From positions 62,001-126,000 of the forward strand of contig DASZEN010000046.1 of the NCBI GenBank assembly GCA_035940775.1: a stretch of DNA of 64,000 nt, read 5' to 3'. Position numbers and translations under genes: made by a program. The DNA is from DASQYE01 sp035940775 (lineage in GTDB: Bacteria > Acidobacteriota > Blastocatellia > Pyrinomonadales > Pyrinomonadaceae). This document shows positions 1-8,771 of the stretch, in pieces (positions within the stretch are counted from its first letter, which is position 1; each line of letters begins with the position of its first letter). The notes below the pieces were generated by a model. That model was given only the letters and a program-made list of their open reading frames with translations, ran no database searches and was not told the DNA's origin.

Positions 1-259
1 CAAATTCAACCCAGGCCTTCGGTAGATTCATGCACTCTCGGTCATAAAGATACGTCCACTCGAAACCATAATTCCAAGTTGCCTTGACACGAACCTGCTG
101 TTGATTGGGATATTGACTGGCGTTTTGGATAAGCTCGCAATATGAGATCGTAGTTATGCCATCAACTTTAGATTGAGGCTTAGTGGTAGATTGGGACTGC
201 CCGTTTACCAAAAGAGAACCAGCGAGAAAAAGCGGCATCATGAAAGCTTTTCTGTTCAT
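1..259 (-). CDS. Exported protein of unknown function, truncated by the window edge (integron cassette ORF)
   Basis: An open frame runs from an ATG (complement of 257-259) leftwards off the window, giving at least 86 residues without a stop. The N-terminus is a short basic stretch plus a hydrophobic core (MNRKAFMMPLFLAGSLLV) followed by a polar Gln/Ser/Thr run, a typical Sec signal peptide. The mature part contains ISYCELIQNASQYPNQQQVR and later YGFEWTYLYDRECMNLPKAW, with two cysteines. I recognise no named family. The ATG lies about 35 bases inside the boundary of a putative attC site, the usual leader length for a gene cassette, and the gene has the same orientation as the next ORF. Function unknown; that it is a real exported protein is moderately secure. 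Confidence 0.6.
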   Translation of the reverse strand, partial: MNRKAFMMPLFLAGSLLVNGQSQSTTKPQSKVDGITTISYCELIQNASQYPNQQQVRVKATWNYGFEWTYLYDRECMNLPKAWVEF

Positions 260-290
260 ATATGTCCGTTGCCCTTACCACCCAACAGAG

Positions 291-403
291 GTCTAACACT
301 GGAATTAACTCGCCCGCCGACGATACCATTCAAGCCAGCCGAAGCCAGTAAATGTTGCTGAAAGGCAAGCTCAGGGAGGTCGGGTTCAATGAGTTTGTTA
401 GAT
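291..403 (-). other. Putative attC (59-base element) of an integron gene cassette
   Basis: On the minus strand the element begins ATCTAAC and ends GTTAGAC, matching the attC core consensus RYYYAAC...GTTRRRY, 113 bases apart. The cores pair with each other (six pairs plus one wobble). Inside them a second pair of boxes also matches: ATTGAACCCG on one side against ATTAACTCG on the other, with one extra G, as expected for the extrahelical base of the L'' box. The site falls exactly between the 3' end of one minus-strand ORF and the start of the next. Seven-base cores alone occur by chance, so the call rests on pairing, position and the adjacent integrase remnant. Confidence 0.6.
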
Positions 404-428
404 GGCGGCCTCGGTTGGATATAAACTT

Positions 429-890
429 CTACTCATAAGTAATCACATGACACTCTTCCTCATACCTGAAAAGCATCCGAGCCTGCCTTCCCTCAAGCTT
501 GATGGAGCCTTTCGCGCCCATTATGCTGAGGCTTGAGATGCCAAAGTCAACGTCGGCCTCTGCACTCTCTTTTTGGTAATTGTTAGCACTCGTTAGCAGC
601 AGTGCTTTACCAGGAGCAAGCCGCACCCTTACCTTTCCTGCCTGCGAATCGATCATATACTGGTCATTCGGTACTGCTTCCCAAGTACGATCAGTATCCT
701 TCAAGTTGGCCGCGTCCATCATCTGGGGCTTTTCGACATGAATTTCACTTGATGATGTGCGCATAAAGGTATAGACAACCTCGATAGGAGCATCTGAGCG
801 GTTAGTCACAACAAAATTGTCTATAGACTGGCAGGAGGAAAGCGCCAGCACTATAGCGAGCAGAACTAAACTTACAAAGGCTCTCTTCAT
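429..890 (-). CDS. Small lipoprotein of unknown function (integron cassette ORF)
   Basis: A 153-residue protein with a clear lipoprotein signal: MKR, a hydrophobic stretch and the lipobox LSSC (Cys at about residue 20), then a soluble domain. The family is not recognised. The mature domain is beta-rich by eye (alternating hydrophobics such as PIEVVYTFMRTSSSEIHVE), compatible with a small beta-sandwich. The reading frame stops 26 bases before the attC-like element, and a 7-base core site (GTTAGAT on the minus strand, 934-940) lies about 45 bases upstream of the start, so the ORF sits in what looks like one complete cassette. Base composition looks poorer in GC than the housekeeping genes further right. 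Confidence 0.7.
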   Translation of the reverse strand: MKRAFVSLVLLAIVLALSSCQSIDNFVVTNRSDAPIEVVYTFMRTSSSEIHVEKPQMMDAANLKDTDRTWEAVPNDQYMIDSQAGKVRVRLAPGKALLLTSANNYQKESAEADVDFGISSLSIMGAKGSIKLEGRQARMLFRYEEECHVITYE

Positions 891-933
891 ATGCTCATTA
901 TATCATCAGAATCCTATCAGACTTCACGAAGCC

Positions 934-940
934 ATCTAAC
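934..940 (-). other. Integron core site (GTTAGAT), putative attI/cassette junction
   Basis: Read on the minus strand this is GTTAGAT, which fits GTTRRRY. It marks the upstream boundary of the cassette carrying the lipoprotein ORF and lies directly beside the integrase remnant, where attI or a first attC would be. No paired core was found to its right, so it may be the attI core or what is left of a deleted cassette. Such a heptamer is expected by chance about once per kilobase per strand, so only the position supports it. Confidence 0.4.
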
Positions 941-949
941 TATAAGTAG

Positions 950-1393
950 GCCGCTGGCGACGACCGGCCGGGGGGGCGAATCACCTCTGTAAGGCGGCTA
1001 CATCGAGAGGACTTGCGTAGAGGATACGGCGGAGTGCATTTGCCTTATGCGCTGGGGCGTAAGTATCAGGGTGCTTCAAAGGAGTGGGGGTGGCAATGGG
1101 TATTTCCTTCCGTGAAGCTGTCGGTTGATCCTCGCTCCGGCCAGGTGCGCCGCCACCATGCTTCAGAGGATGCCTTGCAGAAGGCTGTTAAGAAAGCGAT
1201 TGGGCGAGCGGGCATCATAAAGAAGGCGAGTTGCCATACGCTGCGCCACAGTTTCGCCACTCATCTGCTCGAAGACGGATATGATCTGCGCACGATACAG
1301 GAGCTGCTCGGGCATAGCGACGTTCAGACGACCCAGATTTACACGCACGTCTTGAATCGAGGCGGGCGCGGCGTCAGGAGCCCGCTCGATTGA
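950..1393 (+). pseudogene. Integron integrase (IntI-type tyrosine recombinase), C-terminal remnant
   Basis: The frame is open from 950 and integrase-like sequence is recognisable from about residue HREDLRRGYGGVHLPYAL onward (a TTG at 1013 could act as a start). The stretches KEWGWQWVFPS and DPRSGQVRRHH are typical of integron integrases. The C-terminal catalytic box follows: HTLRHSFATHLL, LLGHSDVQTT and the nucleophile Tyr in QIYTHVLNRGG, ending at RSPLD as many IntI proteins do. The N-terminal SAM-like domain and the first catalytic Arg box are missing, about two thirds of the usual 320-340 residues. The putative cassette boundary lies immediately upstream, so the 5' part was probably deleted. 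It cannot be an active recombinase. The cassette ORFs read the opposite way, the normal integron layout. Confidence 0.8.
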
Positions 1394-1740
1394 GCCCTCC
1401 ACTGAGAGACCCGAACAGAGCGAACGCACGTGAAATGCTTCGACTTAAACCCGCATAATAGTTAGATAATGTAAGGCCGCATGGGCGACTCTCAGCCGTT
1501 GATGAAAATGCAGGAGTAGCTGCATCATCCTGGATTTGAAACGACCGGCTACATGAGTTTCGGCAGGGTCGGACGGCCGACACAGTGCTGTTCATGTCCT
1601 CAGAGCTTTTACCATGTAAGTTGTAAGTCCGACCGGCAGGCGGGCGAGTCCGGCCGGTTCTCGTTTGACGGTGGTATGAAATAATAATGTGTATTGCCCT
1701 GAAAAACTGTTCCGGGACGGGAAGCTAAGGAGAAGACATT
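1394..1740. other. Intergenic region between the integrase remnant and the subtilase
   Basis: No convincing gene. It holds a single GTTAGAT heptamer (1461-1467) without a partner and an imperfect hairpin around 1500-1530 (GATGAAAATGCAG against CTGCATCATC). A Shine-Dalgarno AAGGAG lies just before the subtilase start. Confidence 0.4.
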
Positions 1741-3264
1741 ATGGTACCAGAAATTCCACAGCCCACACCGCGCGAGCTTATCTTAGTTGCCGAACCCGAA
1801 GCCGGATTACGGGCCAGAAGAGAAAAGATCATCTCAGTCGTCGGGGCAGAGATTGAGCCGCTCGTCGGGTTGCTCGCTTCCGTTGAGGCCACCATGCGAC
1901 CCCTGTTCGGCGTGAGCGAGGAGTGGCTCAAGCGCAGGATGACCCCTTCAACGAATATCCTGATGGATGGAGGGCAAGCACCGGACTTGTCAATCTTCTA
2001 TAAGATTACGGCTCCGGATCATCTGCTCGAATGGCTGACCCCGAGGTTGCGCGAGCTTTCCACTGTCAAGGCCGCTTACATCAAACCTGGGGCCGAACCC
2101 CCGATCATAGATCATGGTATAGAGTTGTCTGACGGCCTGGACCCTGGCGAGATTACCGGCGACTTCAGCGAGTTTCAGGTCTATTTGAATCCGGCCGCAG
2201 AGGGTGGGATTGATGTGTGCAGCGCCTGGGAGATGGAGGGCGGGCGCGGCGCGGGCGTAAATATCGTGGATGTCGAGGGGGCTTGGCGCTTTTCACACGA
2301 GGACTTATTAGAGAATCAGTCGGGCGTCATCGGCGGGATTCCGATTGCAAAGCGTGGTTGGAGAAATCACGGGACGGCCGTAATAGGTATTATCAGCGGC
2401 GACCCGAACGACTTCGGCATCACTGGCATCTGTCCGGATGCTAATTTGCGCGCCATCTCGGTATTCGGCGACTCCGCTGGCGGCCCCGTAGCGGGTTGGA
2501 GTTCGGCCGCCGCGATTCGACTGGCCGCCGACGCGCTTCAGCCCGGCGACATAATGCTTATAGAGCTTCACAGGCCGGGCCCGAGGGCTAACTTCAAAGA
2601 GCGCGACGACGAGAGGGGATATATCCCGGTAGAGTGGTGGCCGTGTGATATGGCCGCGATTCGGTACGCGACCAGTCGCGGCATCATCGTCGTCGAGGCC
2701 GGTGGTAATGGGAATCAGAATTTATCCGATGACATTTACGATCAAAACCCTACGTTCCCCAATGGGCCGTTTCCGGCCGAGTGGCGCAACCCCTTCAGAC
2801 GAGACCCGATTGATACCGGAGCGATCTTAGTCGGGGCGGGCGCGCCGCCCCTCGGAATAAACGGAAGTAATTTCGGGCCCGCCCGCTCGCGTATGCGCTT
2901 CTCCAATTTCAGCAGCGGCGACAACATCATTATGGATACGCAGGGATGGGGCGAGGAGGTGGCGACCTGCGGCTATGGCGGCCTGAGTCAAAATAATCCT
3001 GACGAAGATCGCTGGTACACAAGACGGTTCAACGGGACTTCGAGCGCCGCCCCCATGATCGCCGGGGCGCTCGGCTGTCTACAGGGCGCTCTCAAAGCCC
3101 GTGGGCAACTTCTCACCCCGACGAGAGCCAGAGAGCTTTTTCGCACCATCGGCTCTGAACAGCAGGACGCGCCGCAGGACGGCCTCAATAGTGTTGAGAG
3201 TCATCGCATAGGCCCTCTGCCCGACCTGCGCCGGATGCTCGATATACTGATCCCGCCCCCATAG
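1741..3264 (+). CDS. Subtilisin-like serine protease (peptidase S8)
   Basis: A 507-residue protein with all catalytic landmarks of the S8 family: Asp177 in NIVDVEGAW, His210 in RNHGTAVIG, the oxyanion Asn323 in EAGGNGNQ and the nucleophile Ser434 in NGTSSAAPMIAG. The first 155 or so residues lie ahead of the catalytic domain and could be a pro-region or a separate domain. No Sec or Tat signal peptide is visible, so the protein is either cytoplasmic or exported by another route. A strong AAGGAG lies about 8 bases upstream of the ATG. It is followed by a perfect palindromic terminator and a convergent gene, so it is probably monocistronic. The substrate is unknown. Confidence 0.9.
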   Translation: MVPEIPQPTPRELILVAEPEAGLRARREKIISVVGAEIEPLVGLLASVEATMRPLFGVSEEWLKRRMTPSTNILMDGGQAPDLSIFYKITAPDHLLEWLTPRLRELSTVKAAYIKPGAEPPIIDHGIELSDGLDPGEITGDFSEFQVYLNPAAEGGIDVCSAWEMEGGRGAGVNIVDVEGAWRFSHEDLLENQSGVIGGIPIAKRGWRNHGTAVIGIISGDPNDFGITGICPDANLRAISVFGDSAGGPVAGWSSAAAIRLAADALQPGDIMLIELHRPGPRANFKERDDERGYIPVEWWPCDMAAIRYATSRGIIVVEAGGNGNQNLSDDIYDQNPTFPNGPFPAEWRNPFRRDPIDTGAILVGAGAPPLGINGSNFGPARSRMRFSNFSSGDNIIMDTQGWGEEVATCGYGGLSQNNPDEDRWYTRRFNGTSSAAPMIAGALGCLQGALKARGQLLTPTRARELFRTIGSEQQDAPQDGLNSVESHRIGPLPDLRRMLDILIPPP

Positions 3265-3380
3265 CCTGAAGGGAACTCGAAAGCCTTTTAAAGCAGACGG
3301 AAATATTGTGGCCGCACGGCAAACTGAAATGGCCGCGCAAGGATTTTTTGAGGGGACTGATCCAGAAGGCTGAAAAGCAT

Positions 3381-3412
3381 CAGGGCTTCATCATCCGGAT
3401 GATGAAGCCCTG
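3381..3412. terminator. 32-base perfect palindrome, probable bidirectional terminator
   Basis: CAGGGCTTCATCATCC is followed directly by its exact complement, a 16-bp stem (the loop would form from the central bases). It lies between the convergent ends of the subtilase and the downstream minus-strand gene. There is no clear T-tract, so a protein-binding palindrome cannot be excluded. Confidence 0.5.
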
Positions 3413-3505
3413 GCAATCGCATCTTTGCTAAAAGCGGACTCTAGGCCCTGACCCTTTGTCCTGTAAGGCTGCTGCCGCGCCCAGCCTGTGGTGCCGCGCA
3501 TCCTG

Positions 3506-4276
3506 CTAGGTGATCGGGCTCTTGCTCAGGTGGCCGGAAAAACAGGCGGCCTCCGGGCCAGCCGGGCCGCTGTCATCAACTATAGACATGAACGATATTC
3601 TTTCCCGCTCGGAAAGCCCTAACCCCACGGCCTTGTAATAATGGTTAGCGTCCAGAACGATGTTGGAATGTGCCGCCGCGTCATGATCGATGTCGATCAC
3701 GTAATTCGTGTCCGGCTCGGACGTGAAGATTTCCACCCCTCCGCTGGTGAACACCGCGCGGCTGTTCTCCTGGTCTAAGGAGATCGCGACTCCGACTTCG
3801 CTGGCCACGAACCCGAAGTCCTCCAGTTGCCCGAAGAGTCCGCGCCGGATGAATAGATGAGACCTGCTGATGCTGCGCGCGAATAACTCGCCGCTGTTGA
3901 AGATAAATAGCGGGTGGAAAGCGCCTCTGTTGGCTCCAATCGCGGTGTTGTAGAGTTCTTCGTTCTCCAGATCGACTACCCATTTGAAAGAGTCCCGATT
4001 CGTCGCCGGGTCGACCTGTCTATTAATGACCGCGCCCATATCACGGAAGGTAATGTTCGGCTGCGAGGTGTTCTGAACATCCAGGTAAAGCTCGGCTCCA
4101 ATATTATGGACGGGAATTTCCACTTCTCCGCCGCCCAGAAGTTGTTTCGTGACGGTTATCTCCAGCGTGTGCTCCGGCGGTGGGTTTCTAAGGATTCCGA
4201 CCGTACATTCGGTTCTATCGGTATTAACGAATATGGCGAGCAGCCCCTTGAGAATCAGCGTGATCGTTGCGGGCAT
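3506..4276 (-). CDS. Conserved-looking protein of unknown function
   Basis: A 256-residue protein with a good Shine-Dalgarno (AAAGGAGAAAG) just ahead of its ATG. I do not recognise a family. The sequence has a hydrophobic start (ITLILKGLLAIFVN) too weak for a confident signal peptide. Alternating beta-strand-like segments follow (HTLEITVTKQLLGGGEVEIP, then YVIDIDHDAAAHSN), and the C-terminal part has one Cys. It is convergent with the subtilase and downstream of the CHAT gene, with more than 200 bases between, so no operon partner is evident. The composition is that of a soluble globular beta protein; nothing points to an enzyme. Confidence 0.65.
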   Translation of the reverse strand: MPATITLILKGLLAIFVNTDRTECTVGILRNPPPEHTLEITVTKQLLGGGEVEIPVHNIGAELYLDVQNTSQPNITFRDMGAVINRQVDPATNRDSFKWVVDLENEELYNTAIGANRGAFHPLFIFNSGELFARSISRSHLFIRRGLFGQLEDFGFVASEVGVAISLDQENSRAVFTSGGVEIFTSEPDTNYVIDIDHDAAAHSNIVLDANHYYKAVGLGLSERERISFMSIVDDSGPAGPEAACFSGHLSKSPIT

Positions 4277-4510
4277 CTTCTTTCTCCTTTTCGGTTAAAG
4301 AACAAGTAAAGAGCGGGGAGACTATTGCGAGCTGAATTGCTACTACGTTTCTAAACATGATGCGGATATGGAGCAAAGTATTTCACCGCCAGCCGGGCAA
4401 CGCGTAAAGCGGCTTAATCCGGCAAGGATAAAATCCGGTATGAAGGCGCGCACAGGGCGTACGAATCTTTGTATGAAAGGACTTTGTGCTCTGACCGGGA
4501 GCCGTAAGGA

Positions 4511-7500
4511 TCAAAATCGCGCGTACCCTCCGATGGCGATAAAGGACGCCCAGTAGTAAGGGTGTCGATACCGCTCTTCCGGATGGTCGAGCATATCCTG
4601 CTGAGCGCTTCGGAGCGCGTCGGCGGTCGAAAGCCCGTCCCACTTTCTATGCTTATGAAAATCAACCATCAGTTCACCGGTCGCGCCTGAATCCACAGGC
4701 CAGAGACTGGCAACCACAAGGGGGACGCCGACGGCGATGAACGGACGTGAAATGCTTATCATCCCCTCGCCGCCGTAATATCGCTCGGCCCCCGTCTGGC
4801 ACGCGGAGAGAACCACCAGTCGGGTTTGCGGCAATCGCAGCCTGTAAATCTCGTATGCCTGTAGGATGCCATCCTCCGCCGACGGGCCTTCCGTGGAGGA
4901 CGACGATGACACGCTGGCGAGCAGCAGTTTCGAGTGCAGAGGTGATTGCTCGTCGACAACGGAATGTAAGGCCAGATGAATAACATCGGCTCTTTCCATC
5001 TCATTTTTGACGCGCCTTTTAATAGCCCTGTCGCCGGTGATGACGGGCGGCGAATTGTAGTAGGCGGCGATCCCTTCGACCTCTCTTTCGGCGGCGGGCA
5101 AATCGACAAGCGCGGGGAACGCCCTGTGGTCGAAGCTCGGGTTGCCGACGCTCAGAAGCCTCTCCGGATTGTTCCCCTCTTTGCGGCGCGCATTCCTTGA
5201 ACAGACGATAAAGATATTGGAGCTTGGCGCGAAGGTCAGAGTGTAGGATTGCGTCAGATACTTCGCGGACGAGCGTGAGAGAAGCGCGCTGTACGGGAGA
5301 TAGTTGAGCACCTTGTCCGGAACGATGCAGAGTTGTTTGTTTCGGTCGAGCGCCGATTCAACCGGCCCGATTAAAAGATCGTACAGGTCGGCGGAAGCGC
5401 GCGAAAGCTCGTCCATGTTTTCAAGAGGTCGGGAGACGAGCCGCAAATAGTTGGAGACTTTCCGGCGCAACTCCGCCAGGGTTATATTCTGTTCGTAGTT
5501 TGAAATGCCCGTCCTGGTCAGGAGCCAGATGAGAAGCTTGTTGTCGAGCACGGAATACTGAAGGATCTGGGCCTGCTCCGGCATTTGCTGCTGGATTTCG
5601 GCGAGCCCCATCGGCTGCGAGACCGTGGTGAAGCCGATGTCGTGAGCGTCGTTTGTATCGACCGCGCGCGTCTTTGTACTGGTCATGTCAAGCAACGATC
5701 TGGCCCGCGAGCGTTCCGATAACTCAAAGGCCGTTTGAAAGTCGTGCCTGATCGAGTACTGATAATCTATCGCCACATCGTAGAGATTCTGTTCCGTATC
5801 GAAAAAACTGTCTCTGTTACTTTCTTCGAGGATTTTCGAGCGATAATGCTCGAACAAACTCAAGGTCGTCTCAAGCTCCTGCTCGACGGACGAGCACCCG
5901 CCCTCCTGCGCGGCCATGCATGAGAGCAGCTTTCCCTTGTGCGCGGCATAACTGAATGCGCTGTAATTCAATCCCCCGTATATTTGAATCGCCTGTTCAT
6001 AACTCGCTATGGCTTTGCCGAAGTCTCCGGACTGCCGGTACAGATGTCCCAATTGCAGGGCCGAGTAGCCGACCGTATCCGCGCGCGTCGCGGCGCTCGG
6101 AATATCCTTCGCCAGCTCGAAAGCCATACGGACATTCCTGGTCGCCTCTTCATAATCGCGTTGACTGCCGTAGATCAACCCCAGACTGATGTACGAGCGA
6201 CAGATGCTATACGGCATGCGCGCCTCTATCGCCACTCGTAATGCCTCTTTCTGAAAGGCGGCGGCCGCCGCGTTTAATCCGAGCAGGTTCAGAGGGGCCG
6301 CCATCAGAAAATAGCTTCGCCAAAGCTGTAGAGGCTCCGGCGAGACCCTGCTGAAGAGAGCCAGACTTCGTTGCTGTTGCTCTATCGCCTTACGGTAATT
6401 GCCGAGCCGCGTATACTCGATTGTTAATTGATCGGCCGTCTTCATCAATCCGCCGACATCATTTATACGTTCCGATATCTCCCACGAGCGATGGCTGTGA
6501 TCGAGTGCCGTCGAATAATCGTTGAGCCCGATTTGCACGTTGCCAATCGCATTGAGAGCCTGAGCGAGCAGCCATTTATACTGGTTGGCTTCGGAGCCAC
6601 GGGCGACGCGTTGAAAGATGGAGAGGCTAAGCTCAGACTTGTGCATCAATAGATAAGCATGCCCGAGCGGGTACTCGGCATAGGCGGACTCGCATTCATT
6701 TCCAATCCGATCAAAGATGCGCCTGGCCTTACTGTAATATTCAACCGCTTCCTCGGGCTTGAAAAGCTGTAGACCCTGACGCCCGAGGGCCATGAAGCGG
6801 CGCGCCTCTATGAGCGAAGAGTGGTGTGCAGCGGGCGTTGATTGATAGAAACGGAGCAGGTCTGAGAGAAAACGATCATCGGCCCTGCTTAACTCCAGCC
6901 CGGCGGCGTAAGAGAGGGCCTGTAGATTCTCCCGCGCTTCGATTGCGCGCCCCCTGGCTTTCGTCTCAAGGTAGGAGTCAAGCAGCGCATTCTCGACAAG
7001 GCTGCCGGTCAAATCGCGGTTCAGGCTGATGAGCTGCCACGCCGCATCATCATCACGGGCCCTATAGGCGCTCAGAAAATCCTGCAATATCTGCCCTTTG
7101 TTTTGCGAGACCTTGTTGGTCTGCGATTCGATCACTTTCAGATTCCGTCTGGCCTCCGCAGCCCACTCGGAATCAGGGTCTCTTTCGAGATAGGTGCGCC
7201 AGTCGGCGGCGGCCTGTTGCGGAAGCAGCATGTATTGGTGACAGAGGGCGCGATTAAAAATGGCTTCCAGCAAGGAGCCGTTCAGCTCAATCGCCCGGTT
7301 CAGATGACCGAGGCTCTCTGCCAATTCCTCAAAGCTTTTTCCGGCCTCTCTATTGAGACGATCGAGCTTCCCCTTCTCGAGCAACGCCGCGCCGAGGTCG
7401 CTCTGAAGCTGCGGGTTATTCTCGTCGGTTGCGAGGGCTTTATTGAACTGCTCTATGGCCCGGTCGAATTTCAGCTCGGCCAGGTAAAAACGGCCGAGCG

Positions 7501-8146
7501 CATGATAGGAGGCCGCGCCCGGTTGATCGCGTGCCGCGTCCAGTAAATATCTTTCCGCGCGTGCGCGCGCGTCCGCATCTACTCGGGCGGGTTCGTCGCC
7601 CCGCGTTTGGGCCAGCGGCGCATAATCGAAACCCGTGATGCGTGTTTCGGTCGGGCGTTGCTCGCGGTAAGCGTTCTTGAGGGCGAGCAATCCCTGACTG
7701 ACATCGGACTGGTATATGAACGCGCGCCAGACCCCGAGGCCCAGAGCGAGCAACAGCAGCGCGGCGACGGCCAGCTTCATCGGGGAGCTGAAAAACCCTT
7801 TCGTCCATGCCAGCCAGCGAGAATACAGGCTTGAAGCAGGGCCGGGCGCTTCCTCGGCGGCGGCGGCCCGGTTCGAGACGTGCCTCCGTAATGCCCTGGC
7901 GAATCTAAGCTTGCGCTGCCGTTCCGTAGTCGATAGGAAATGGTTCTCGAATCTTCCTTGCTCTTCCTCGCTGAGCGCGCCGCTCAAATAGTCGTCTATT
8001 AATTCGTCTTCGGCCATCAGTAGCTCTTCAAAGAACGAATCCTCGGTTAAGAGCCGCTGCTCAAACTCGCGCTGCCGATCCTCCTCAGACACCTCACCCA
8101 ACAGGTAGTCTTTTATAAATCTTTGATCGTCGAATTGCTGTTTCAT
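4511..8146 (-). CDS. Fusion: anti-sigma-like N-terminus, TM segment, TPR array and CHAT protease domain
   Basis: A 1211-residue protein. Residues 1-90 resemble the N-terminal domain of Acidobacterial anti-sigma proteins (KDYLLGEVSEEDRQ, AEDELIDDYLSGALSEEE). A single TM segment follows at about 123-145 (AVAALLLLALGLGVW), then a long helical TPR region (about 195-850). The C-terminal CHAT domain carries the caspase-like dyad His1061 (HLALHS) and Cys1116 (VLSACQTG). The predicted topology puts the N-terminus in the cytoplasm and TPR-CHAT outside the membrane. The ECF sigma gene lies about 60 bases upstream on the same strand, so the pair is probably co-transcribed and the N-terminal domain is the likely sigma-binding part. 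CHAT substrates are unknown; with the dyad intact, proteolysis is plausible. Confidence 0.88.
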   Translation of the reverse strand: MKQQFDDQRFIKDYLLGEVSEEDRQREFEQRLLTEDSFFEELLMAEDELIDDYLSGALSEEEQGRFENHFLSTTERQRKLRFARALRRHVSNRAAAAEEAPGPASSLYSRWLAWTKGFFSSPMKLAVAALLLLALGLGVWRAFIYQSDVSQGLLALKNAYREQRPTETRITGFDYAPLAQTRGDEPARVDADARARAERYLLDAARDQPGAASYHALGRFYLAELKFDRAIEQFNKALATDENNPQLQSDLGAALLEKGKLDRLNREAGKSFEELAESLGHLNRAIELNGSLLEAIFNRALCHQYMLLPQQAAADWRTYLERDPDSEWAAEARRNLKVIESQTNKVSQNKGQILQDFLSAYRARDDDAAWQLISLNRDLTGSLVENALLDSYLETKARGRAIEARENLQALSYAAGLELSRADDRFLSDLLRFYQSTPAAHHSSLIEARRFMALGRQGLQLFKPEEAVEYYSKARRIFDRIGNECESAYAEYPLGHAYLLMHKSELSLSIFQRVARGSEANQYKWLLAQALNAIGNVQIGLNDYSTALDHSHRSWEISERINDVGGLMKTADQLTIEYTRLGNYRKAIEQQQRSLALFSRVSPEPLQLWRSYFLMAAPLNLLGLNAAAAAFQKEALRVAIEARMPYSICRSYISLGLIYGSQRDYEEATRNVRMAFELAKDIPSAATRADTVGYSALQLGHLYRQSGDFGKAIASYEQAIQIYGGLNYSAFSYAAHKGKLLSCMAAQEGGCSSVEQELETTLSLFEHYRSKILEESNRDSFFDTEQNLYDVAIDYQYSIRHDFQTAFELSERSRARSLLDMTSTKTRAVDTNDAHDIGFTTVSQPMGLAEIQQQMPEQAQILQYSVLDNKLLIWLLTRTGISNYEQNITLAELRRKVSNYLRLVSRPLENMDELSRASADLYDLLIGPVESALDRNKQLCIVPDKVLNYLPYSALLSRSSAKYLTQSYTLTFAPSSNIFIVCSRNARRKEGNNPERLLSVGNPSFDHRAFPALVDLPAAEREVEGIAAYYNSPPVITGDRAIKRRVKNEMERADVIHLALHSVVDEQSPLHSKLLLASVSSSSSTEGPSAEDGILQAYEIYRLRLPQTRLVVLSACQTGAERYYGGEGMISISRPFIAVGVPLVVASLWPVDSGATGELMVDFHKHRKWDGLSTADALRSAQQDMLDHPEERYRHPYYWASFIAIGGYARF

Positions 8147-8207
8147 CAGGAAATCAATCTGACATAAGACACTTCTAAAGAACTATGCGTAATCGGCTCA
8201 ACCTATT

Positions 8208-8771
8208 TCATCCTGACGCTTTAGATTCCATACATTCCTGAACACACGCCTGGAGCGTCAATCTAATCCGATGAGCCCGGATTCTTAGGGCGTTGAGGCC
8301 GATCCCCAAATTTTCGGCCAAAGCCTTTCGGCGATCTATCTTGGCGCGCTTGTCTTCGCGGTAATAATCCAGTGCCAGCTCACGTTGATTTGGGGGCAGG
8401 CGCTGCATGCAGACCTCCAGGCAATCGTATTCCTGCTCGACATCGTCGTCTGCTGCGGTTATGGGCGGGGGCGGTTGCGGCGGGATCGGTCTTTTTCTTA
8501 GATGCTCAAGGAATATCTTATGAGCCACGCCATAAAAATAGAGCGCGGGGTCGCCGACATAGCTGTCGGATAGCGCGTCTATCTTCGAGCAGACTCGATT
8601 AAAAGTTTCATCGGCCAGTTCCTCAGCTTCGTTACAGCCGCGGCAGGTAAAGATTTTAATCAATCGGATTCGGATGGTCTCGTATCTCTTCCCAGCTTCG
8701 TCACGGTTCGGGGCGAGCCATATCAATAATCTATCGAACGCTTCTTGCGTTAGCTTTACTTCTCTGGTCAT
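8208..8771 (-). CDS. ECF-type RNA polymerase sigma factor (locus 1)
   Basis: A 187-residue sigma-70 family protein of the group common in Acidobacteriota and relatives. Region 2 is seen in EAEELADETFNRVCSKI with DPALYFYGVAHKIFLEHLR. Region 4 is the helix-turn-helix stretch LPPNQRELALDYYREDKRAK followed by AENLGIGLNALRIRAHRIR. It directs transcription from its own promoter set, presumably held inactive by the anti-sigma-like N-terminus of the CHAT fusion encoded immediately downstream on the same strand. The second sigma factor in this window shares the same architecture and phrases (ADETxNRV, YFxGVA, HYYREKK/DYYREDK), so the two are paralogues. Confidence 0.9.
   Translation of the reverse strand: MTREVKLTQEAFDRLLIWLAPNRDEAGKRYETIRIRLIKIFTCRGCNEAEELADETFNRVCSKIDALSDSYVGDPALYFYGVAHKIFLEHLRKRPIPPQPPPPITAADDDVEQEYDCLEVCMQRLPPNQRELALDYYREDKRAKIDRRKALAENLGIGLNALRIRAHRIRLTLQACVQECMESKASG

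Noticed and set aside
173..361. A 62-residue plus-strand frame near the left edge
   Set aside because: It overlaps the minus-strand exported ORF and the attC-like site; no Shine-Dalgarno and no protein-like features.
1461..1467. GTTAGAT heptamer right of the integrase remnant, considered as a second core site
   Set aside because: No partner RYYYAAC or inner boxes within a suitable distance; a single heptamer is expected by chance.
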